Part shown: one piece after another, positions 7,641 to 12,831 of the stretch
Layout: the number at the start of each line of letters is the position of its first letter
Position numbering within the stretch: the first letter of the stretch is position 1
NCBI GenBank assembly: GCA_049646585.1
Contig: JBARWC010000193.1
Span: forward strand, 1-12,831
Direction of reading: 5' to 3'
Origin: G025836975 sp049646585
GTDB taxonomy: Bacteria > Pseudomonadota > Gammaproteobacteria > Burkholderiales > Burkholderiaceae_B
DNA: 12,831 nt
The notes under the pieces: generated by a model
Told to the model about the DNA's origin: nothing
What the model saw: only the letters and a program-made list of their open reading frames with translations
The model's database searches: none
Position numbers and translations under genes: made by a program

Positions 7641-8796
7641 CCGTAAGTTTTTCCAGGAAGTGTTCGCAGGCGGTTACCTGCGACACGTCTATGTATTCGT
7701 TGGGCTGGTGGGCCTGGTCGATGGAGCCTGGGCCGCACAACACCACGGAAAATCCGCGCTCCTGGAACTGGCCGGCTTCGGCGGCGTAGGGCACGACGTC
7801 GCCGTGCTTATGGCCGCAAAGGCCGAACACCAGTTCCTGGGCCACCCCGCCACGGTCTTGCAGCGGCGGCGCGTCGGCCAGGATGACGGTGCTGATCGAG
7901 GCCGCCGGGGCGACGGCCCGCATGGCCGGCAGCAGGCTGTCGGCATAGGCCTGGAAGCGTTCAAGGTAGCGGCGCCAGTCGTCGCCCGGCAGGCTGCGGA
8001 TATCCCAGGTGAAGGTGCATTCGCGCGAAATGATGTTCAGCGCCGTGCCGCCATGCACCACGCCCACGTGCAAGGTGGTGTAGGGGGGCTCGAAGCGACA
8101 GGCCGGGTCGGTGGCGGCCTTGTTTTCCGCCATCATGCCGTCGATGAAGGCGATCAGCTTCGCCGCGGTCATGACGGCGCTGACGCCGCGCTGGACCTGG
8201 CTGGAATGGGCTTCGTGACCGATGACGGTGGTGCGCAAGGCGGCGATGCCCTTGTGGGCCACGATGGGCCGCATGCTGGTAGGTTCGCCCACGATCACCG
8301 CGCTGGGCTTGGGAATGTCGGTAAGCAGCCTGTCTATCATGGACGGGGCGCCGAAACAGCCGATTTCCTCGTCGTAGCTAAGAGCGAAGTGGATGGGGCG
8401 TTTCAGGCCTTTCTTGATCAGGTCCGGCACCATGGCCAGGGCGATGGCGGAAAACGCCTTCATGTCGCAGCTGCCGCGGCCATACAGCCGCCCGTCTTTT
8501 TGCACCACGGTGAAGGGGTCGGTATCCCAGGGCTGGCCGTCGACCGGAACCACGTCGGTGTGCCCCGACAGCACGATGCCGCCTTCCACGTCGGGCCCCA
8601 CCGTGGCGAACAGATTGGCCTTGGTTTGTTCCGCGTTGCATACAAGATGGCTTTTTACGCCATGCCCCGCCAAATAGTCGCGAACGTAATGGATCAGCTC
8701 GAGATTGGAATTGCGCGATACGGTGTCGAAACCGATAAGCGTGGTAATCATGTCCAGCGACTGGGGCTTCACAACACAGTTCTCCAGGTTCAGCAT
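7624..8796 (-). CDS. M20 family metallohydrolase, acetylornithine deacetylase (ArgE)-like
   Basis: This 390-residue predicted cytoplasmic di-metal hydrolase splits an amide bond of an N-acyl amino acid or small peptide. Expected M20 residues are all present: H79 and D81 in SGHTDVVPVDG, D111 in YGRGSCDMK, E143/E144 in YDEEIGC, E171 in GEPTSM and H363 in DQAHQPNEY. NAEQTKANLFAT (55-66), AHKGI (180-184) and GGTALN read like ArgE. No arginine-biosynthesis neighbours are seen. It is the first gene of a peptide-type ABC operon, so a catabolic role on the imported compound fits better than arginine synthesis (inference). I chose ATG at 8796 because a promoter lies just upstream. ATG at 8832 would overlap that promoter, and ATG at 8751 would cut into the conserved N-terminal helix. 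No Shine-Dalgarno is evident. Confidence 0.85.
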   Translation of the reverse strand: MLNLENCVVKPQSLDMITTLIGFDTVSRNSNLELIHYVRDYLAGHGVKSHLVCNAEQTKANLFATVGPDVEGGIVLSGHTDVVPVDGQPWDTDPFTVVQKDGRLYGRGSCDMKAFSAIALAMVPDLIKKGLKRPIHFALSYDEEIGCFGAPSMIDRLLTDIPKPSAVIVGEPTSMRPIVAHKGIAALRTTVIGHEAHSSQVQRGVSAVMTAAKLIAFIDGMMAENKAATDPACRFEPPYTTLHVGVVHGGTALNIISRECTFTWDIRSLPGDDWRRYLERFQAYADSLLPAMRAVAPAASISTVILADAPPLQDRGGVAQELVFGLCGHKHGDVVPYAAEAGQFQERGFSVVLCGPGSIDQAHQPNEYIDVSQVTACEHFLEKLTDQLTS

Positions 8797-8816
8797 TTGA
8801 TGTCGATAGGCAACCG

Positions 8817-8846
8817 ATGTTAGCCAAGTCATACTTTAAACGTCAA
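8817..8846 (-). promoter_or_regulatory. Sigma70-like promoter for the M20-ABC transporter operon
   Basis: The minus strand has TTGACG (8846-8841, 5/6 to the -35 consensus), an 18-nt spacer, and TAACAT (8822-8817, 4/6 to TATAAT). Initiation near 8810 would give a leader of about 13 nt to ATG 8796. This supports that start over ATG 8832, which falls within the promoter. Confidence 0.45.
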
Positions 8847-8898
8847 TGATCCGGCGCTTGGGGTATGCCCTCGGATTGCCGTGCGCGGCATAGGGCGA

Positions 8899-8929
8899 CC
8901 TAGGGGAAAGCCCTAGGGAGGCTTCTCCC
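8899..8929. repeat. Inverted-repeat cluster in the divergent intergenic region
   Basis: CCTAGGG (8899-8905) and CCCTAGG (8911-8917) form a perfect 7-bp inverted repeat around GAAAG. GGGAG (8916-8920) and CTCCC (8925-8929) form a second, overlapping one around GCTT. TAGGG occurs three times in 8891-8918. It lies about 50 bp upstream of the -35 of the M20 promoter and about 50 bp upstream of the Fur box. It could be an operator for either divergent unit; no known regulator is recognised. Confidence 0.4.
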
Positions 8930-8976
8930 GAGCCGCCGATTTCGCGGAGACTTCCCTTCAGTTTTAGGAATACATT

Positions 8977-8991
8977 TGATAATCATTCTCA
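8977..8991 (+). promoter_or_regulatory. Fur box upstream of the cobN-like gene
   Basis: TGATAATCATTCTCA matches the 7-1-7 Fur core TGATAATnATTATCA at every position but one (ATTCTCA for ATTATCA), and the AT-rich flanks fit the 19-bp box. It ends 4 nt before the TATAAA -10 element, overlapping where RNA polymerase binds, which is the usual geometry for iron-dependent repression. The match is seen in the sequence; repression by Fur follows from established knowledge of the motif. A Zur site is a weaker alternative: TGTTATA at 8993-8999 resembles one half-site only. Confidence 0.85.
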
Positions 8992-8995
8992 TTGT

Positions 8996-9001
8996 TATAA
9001 A
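8996..9001 (+). promoter_or_regulatory. -10 element of the cobN-like gene promoter
   Basis: TATAAA (5/6 to TATAAT) lies about 58 nt before the ATG at 9059. No good -35 is found at 16-18 nt; the nearest, TTGATA (8976-8981), is only 14 nt away and lies within the Fur box. Initiation near 9008 is expected, giving a leader of about 50 nt. Confidence 0.5.
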
Positions 9002-9058
9002 ATGCCGTGCCTGAGCCCATCGTCGGCGGGCATCCATAACAACGGGACGTATTGAAAA

Positions 9059-12000
9059 ATGGTATTCGGATCAGGGCGCGGCTGGCTCGCGGTGTTCATC
9101 TTCATGGCGGGTTTGCTTGGCTTCTTGCCCGCCGCGCATGCCGCGTCCGCGCTTTTCATCACGACCGGCAACGTTCCCCCGGGAAAATTCAAGGCATTGG
9201 AAAGCATCGCCCGGGGTCATGGGCTGGATATCGATGTGCGTTACCTGGATGATCTGCCGTCCGACGTGGACGCGGGGCTGTTCCAGGAGCGTGACATCGT
9301 CTTTGTGGATACCTATCAGCAGGACGCGGTAAAGGCCAAGCTGGTGCGCGCGCTGCCGGGACTGCGTATTCCCCTGGCCTGGGTCTACGACAAGGCGCCC
9401 GGCGGCATCAATATGCCCGACGATCTGGCGCGGCGGCTGGCGTCCTACTATTCGAACGGCGGGCAGGAGAATTTCTCGAACTTCTTCGCGACCGCCGCCG
9501 CCTTCCTGGCGGGCAAGCCCGCTGTCGGCATTGCGGACCCGGTGGAATTTCCCGAGGCCGCCGTCTACCATCCCGCCGCCCCCGGCATGCTGTTCGCCGA
9601 TCCCCTGGACTACCTGAAGTGGAAAGGGGTGGACCCCAGCGACCCCCGGCGCCCTCCCATCGTGGGCATCGCCTTTCATCAGCAGTACGTGTCGGCCATG
9701 CAGACGCGCTTGATCGACGCGCTGATCGAGCGCGTGGAGCAGGCTGGCGCCGTGCCGCTGGCCTATTACCATGCCACGTCCGACGCCACGGCCAATCAGC
9801 GCATGCTGGCGCCGAACGGCTTGCGCCTGGGTGATGCCATGATCAACACCCGCATCATGCTCAGCACCGACGGCCCGCGCAAGGAATTTGAACAACTGGG
9901 CATCCCGGTGGTGCAGGCGACGCCTTATCGTCGCGGCGACGAAGCCCAGTGGCGCGCCGATCCCCAGGGCGTGCAGTTGATGGACGTGCCGTTCTATCTG
10001 GCGCAGTCCGAGTTCACCGGCATCATCGATGCCCAGATCGCCTCCGCTTTCGGCAAGGAAGAAGGGCAGTTGCTGCCCATAGACGAGCAATTGCAGACGG
10101 TGGTGAACAAAGCCCTGCGCCTGGTCGCATTGCAGCGCAAGCCGAATGCCGACAAGGCCGTCACCGTCTATTTCTGGAACTACCCGCCGGGCGAGAAAAA
10201 CTTGTCGGCGTCTTTTCTCAACGTGCCCGAAAGCCTGACCGGCGTCTTGCAGGCCATGAAGGACGCCGGCTACGACACCACGGTGCCGGACGAGGCGCTG
10301 CTAGTGGAAAAACTGCAGCGCCTGCTCGCCCCCTTGTATCGCGATGTCAATCTGCGGGACTTGCTGGATGACGGCCTGGCCGAGCGCCTGCCGGTGGACG
10401 ATTACCGGAAATGGCTGGACGCGCAACCGGAAGACGTCCGGCAGGCCATGCTGGATCGCTGGGGCGACCCGGCCGCATCGTCCATGACGATACGCGAAGG
10501 CGGGCAGGCCTGGTTCGTGATCCCGCGACTGATGCTGGGCAAAGTGGCCATCATGCCGCAACCGCCGCGTAGCGACAGGTCCGAGGATCAGGAAAAGGCC
10601 TTGTATCACTCCACGACGTCCTTGCCTACTCACTTCTACCTGGCCTCTTACCTGTGGGCACGCGAGCGGCAGCGCACGGACGCCTTCGTCCATTTCGGCA
10701 CCCATGGCTCGCAAGAATGGATGCCGGGCAAAGAGCGCGGCCTGTCGGTGCACGATTACCCCATGCTGGCGGTGGGCGACATCCCCGTGGTGTACCCCTA
10801 CATTGCCGACAACATTGGCGAGGCCCAGCAGGCCAGGCGCCGTGGGCGCGCGGTGATCATCAGCCACCAGACGCCGCCCTTCCAGCCGGCGGGCATGCAC
10901 GATGCGCTGACCGCCATGCACGACCTGCTGCATCAGTGGCTGGCCCAGGGCGAGGGCGCGGTCAAGGACCAGATCAAGGCCGACCTGCTGGGGCGCGCCC
11001 GCGACGAGCGCGTGATCCTGGACCTGGGCTGGACCGACGAGCGCGCCGCCGAGCAATTCCCGGCCTTCATCGATCTGCTGCATAGCCATCTGCATGAGCT
11101 GGCGCGCATGGCACAGCCTTTGGGCCTGCACACCTTGGGGCAGGCGCCGCGAACCGATCATCGCCTGGCCACGGTGCTGCTGATGCTGGGCCAGCCGTTC
11201 TGGGACGAGGCCGCCCGCCATGCCGGCGTCGCCCTGGATCAGATGGACGAGGTCCTGGCCGTCGACTACGAAAAGCTGGACGCATCCCCTCCCTACGCCT
11301 TGCTCAAGCGCGTGGTGGTGGACGGACAGGATCCCGGCCCGACGTCCGATGCGCTCAAGTCCATGCTGGAGCAGGCGCGCGGCTGGTATGCCGACATCGG
11401 CGCGGAGCGCGAGCTGCCCGCCGTCCTGGATGCGCTGGCCGGCCGCTACATACCGACTTCCTACGGCGGCGACCCCATCAAGAGTCCCGATGCCTATCCC
11501 ACTGGGCGCAATCTGTACGGCTTCGACCCGTCGCGCGTGCCCACGCAGCAGGCCTGGGAGGCGGGCAAGCAAGCCGCCGAACAGTTGCTGGAGGCTCACA
11601 AACAGCAGTCGGGCCAGATACCCCGCAAGTTGGCGTTTTCCCTTTGGTCGGTCGAGACCATGCGGCATCAGGGCCTGCTGGAAGCCCAGGCCCTATGGCT
11701 GATGGGCGTGGAGCCGGTCTGGGACAAGGGCGGGCGCGTCGTCGATGTGAAACGGGTCGGGCGCGAGACGCTGGGGCGGCCCCGCGTCGACGTGGTGCTG
11801 TCCGCCACCGGCCTGTACCGCGACCACTTTCCCAATGTGCTGAAGCAGTTGGCGCGTGCCGCCCAACTGGCCGCGCAAGCCGACGAGACCGACAACCCGG
11901 TTGTCGCCAACAGCCGCGCGATCACCGAGCGCCTGCTGCAACAGGGCGCGAGCGCCAAGGAAGCGAATCTGGCGGGCCAGACGCGCATCTTCTCTTCCGC

Positions 12001-12831
12001 CTCGGGCCAGTACGGCACGGGGCTGGACGACGCCACGCTGGCCACCGATAGCTGGACGGGCAAGGAAGAAGGCGACAAGAAGCTTGCCGCGCTGTATCTG
12101 TCGAAGATGCAGTTCGCCTATGGCCCCGACGAATCCCAATGGGGTTCGGCCGGCGCCGCGGGCAGCACCGCTGTGAACCTGTATGCGGAGCAACTGAAGG
12201 GCACGGAAGGGGCGGTGCTGTCGCGCACTTCCAATACCTACGGCATGCTGACCACCGACGATCCCTTCCAGTACCTGGGCGGCCTGAGCCTGGCCGTGAA
12301 GGCGCTGGATGGCAAGGCGCCCGAGCTTTATATCTCCAATCTGCGCGGCGGCGGCGCCGGCAAGGTCGAGGGCGCGGCCGGTTTCATGGCCAAGGAACTG
12401 GCGACCCGCCAGTTCCACCCCGGCTACATCAAGGCGCTGATGGAAGAGGGCTATTCGGGCACGCTCAGCGTGCTCGATTCCACCAACAACCTTTGGGGCT
12501 GGACCGCTGTGGCGCGTGAAATTGTGCGTGACGACCAATGGGAAGAGATGGCCAACGTCTACGTGCGCGACAAGTACGAGCTGGGCCTGAAGGAGTGGTT
12601 CGAAAAAGAAAACCCCCATGCCCTGGCGCAGACCATAGAGCGGATGCTGGAAGCGGCGCGACAGGAATACTGGAATGCCGATCCGGCCACGGTCAGCGAG
12701 CTCAAGGCGCGCTACCAGGACCTGGCCCAGCGTTTCGACGTGCGCAGCGACAACGCCCGATTCCTGGAATACGTGGCCAGCGGCACGCCGGCGGCGCCGG
12801 TGGAGATGCCGCCCGCGCAACAGGACGCCGC
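9059..12831 (+). CDS. Exported CobN-family metallochelatase large-subunit homologue, 3'-truncated by window edge
   Basis: The frame is open for 1257 codons to the right edge. A signal peptide is clear: GRGW, hydrophobic LAVFIFMAGLLGFLP, and cleavage likely after AHA (residue 28). CobN/BchH features follow: YHSTTSLPTHFYLASYLW before H545-F-G-T-H549-G-S-Q-E553-W-M-P-G-K, then VVYPYIADNIGEAQQARRRG, then the C-terminal LWGWTAVAREIV and KYELGLKEWFEKENPHA. Cytoplasmic CobN, with CobS and CobT, inserts cobalt into hydrogenobyrinate diamide. This exported form cannot easily use ATP-driven partners, so its chemistry is probably different. Where CobN usually has an LDSDDY-type motif this protein reads GMLTTDDP (1062-1069). 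The A/P-rich end (SGTPAAPVEMPPAQQ) looks like a linker, perhaps to a C-terminal membrane anchor. ATG 9059 is the first in frame after a TGA at 9053; Shine-Dalgarno GGGA (9044-9047) is weak. A Fur box precedes it. Membership in the family is firm; the substrate is unknown. Confidence 0.88.
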   Translation, partial: MVFGSGRGWLAVFIFMAGLLGFLPAAHAASALFITTGNVPPGKFKALESIARGHGLDIDVRYLDDLPSDVDAGLFQERDIVFVDTYQQDAVKAKLVRALPGLRIPLAWVYDKAPGGINMPDDLARRLASYYSNGGQENFSNFFATAAAFLAGKPAVGIADPVEFPEAAVYHPAAPGMLFADPLDYLKWKGVDPSDPRRPPIVGIAFHQQYVSAMQTRLIDALIERVEQAGAVPLAYYHATSDATANQRMLAPNGLRLGDAMINTRIMLSTDGPRKEFEQLGIPVVQATPYRRGDEAQWRADPQGVQLMDVPFYLAQSEFTGIIDAQIASAFGKEEGQLLPIDEQLQTVVNKALRLVALQRKPNADKAVTVYFWNYPPGEKNLSASFLNVPESLTGVLQAMKDAGYDTTVPDEALLVEKLQRLLAPLYRDVNLRDLLDDGLAERLPVDDYRKWLDAQPEDVRQAMLDRWGDPAASSMTIREGGQAWFVIPRLMLGKVAIMPQPPRSDRSEDQEKALYHSTTSLPTHFYLASYLWARERQRTDAFVHFGTHGSQEWMPGKERGLSVHDYPMLAVGDIPVVYPYIADNIGEAQQARRRGRAVIISHQTPPFQPAGMHDALTAMHDLLHQWLAQGEGAVKDQIKADLLGRARDERVILDLGWTDERAAEQFPAFIDLLHSHLHELARMAQPLGLHTLGQAPRTDHRLATVLLMLGQPFWDEAARHAGVALDQMDEVLAVDYEKLDASPPYALLKRVVVDGQDPGPTSDALKSMLEQARGWYADIGAERELPAVLDALAGRYIPTSYGGDPIKSPDAYPTGRNLYGFDPSRVPTQQAWEAGKQAAEQLLEAHKQQSGQIPRKLAFSLWSVETMRHQGLLEAQALWLMGVEPVWDKGGRVVDVKRVGRETLGRPRVDVVLSATGLYRDHFPNVLKQLARAAQLAAQADETDNPVVANSRAITERLLQQGASAKEANLAGQTRIFSSASGQYGTGLDDATLATDSWTGKEEGDKKLAALYLSKMQFAYGPDESQWGSAGAAGSTAVNLYAEQLKGTEGAVLSRTSNTYGMLTTDDPFQYLGGLSLAVKALDGKAPELYISNLRGGGAGKVEGAAGFMAKELATRQFHPGYIKALMEEGYSGTLSVLDSTNNLWGWTAVAREIVRDDQWEEMANVYVRDKYELGLKEWFEKENPHALAQTIERMLEAARQEYWNADPATVSELKARYQDLAQRFDVRSDNARFLEYVASGTPAAPVEMPPAQQDA

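Noticed and set aside
7660..8823. 387-codon plus-strand ORF opposite the M20 hydrolase
   Set aside because: The antisense strand of a gene with all catalytic motifs intact; its translation has no family resemblance.
8993..9007. Possible Zur box (TGTTATAAAATGCCG)
   Set aside because: Only the first half resembles a Zur site and the second arm does not match; the TATAAA is better explained as the -10, and the neighbouring Fur match is far stronger.
9001..9058. Cobalamin riboswitch in the cobN-like leader
   Set aside because: The leader is only about 50 nt after the predicted start, too short for the roughly 200-nt element, and shows no B12-box-like sequence.
9071..12820. Minus-strand ORFs of 339, 455 and 375 codons opposite the cobN-like gene
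   Set aside because: They run antisense to an uninterrupted 1257-codon frame with CobN motifs throughout; H/G/Q/R-rich shadow translations.

Overview
The window is high-GC proteobacterial DNA with closely packed genes. The protein families and operon style fit a betaproteobacterium of the Burkholderiales, most like Alcaligenaceae (Bordetella, Achromobacter, Pusillimonas and relatives). That placement is an inference from general resemblance, not from a search. I see no rRNA, tRNA, CRISPR array, insertion sequence, integrase or phage gene, and the window reads as chromosomal backbone.

Left part (1-2260, all minus strand). A DUF2868 membrane protein runs off the left edge. It overlaps by 8 bp the end of a small YkvA/DUF1232 gene, whose leader carries a perfect 10-bp hairpin directly before the Shine-Dalgarno. 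Next comes a GlsB/YeaQ-type small stress membrane protein with its own intrinsic terminator.

Middle part (2261-8846, all minus strand). This is a five-gene unit, in transcription order: an ArgE-like M20 metallohydrolase, a family-5 extracellular solute-binding protein, a DppB/OppB-type permease, a DppC/OppC-type permease, and one polypeptide carrying both ATPases (DppD-DppF type fusion). Spacings are short (96, 6, 12 and 8 nt). A sigma70-like promoter lies just before the hydrolase. Two hairpins, one with a cUUCGg tetraloop, sit between the hydrolase and the binding-protein gene. The unit plausibly imports a peptide-like or N-acylated compound that the cytoplasmic hydrolase then cleaves.

Right part (8847-12831, plus strand). 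Divergent from that operon is a large CobN-family (class I metallochelatase large subunit-like) gene, cut by the right edge. It has a clear N-terminal signal peptide, so the protein is predicted to be exported, unlike cobalamin-biosynthetic CobN. Its promoter has a near-perfect Fur box (14/15 to the 7-1-7 core) directly upstream of a TATAAA -10. An iron-repressed, exported CobN homologue with no visible CobS/CobT or cobalamin genes is the most interesting content here. It suggests a role in metal or tetrapyrrole acquisition rather than B12 synthesis.

The long plus-strand ORFs opposite the ABC operon, and the minus-strand ones opposite cobN, are mirror frames of GC-rich genes and are not annotated.
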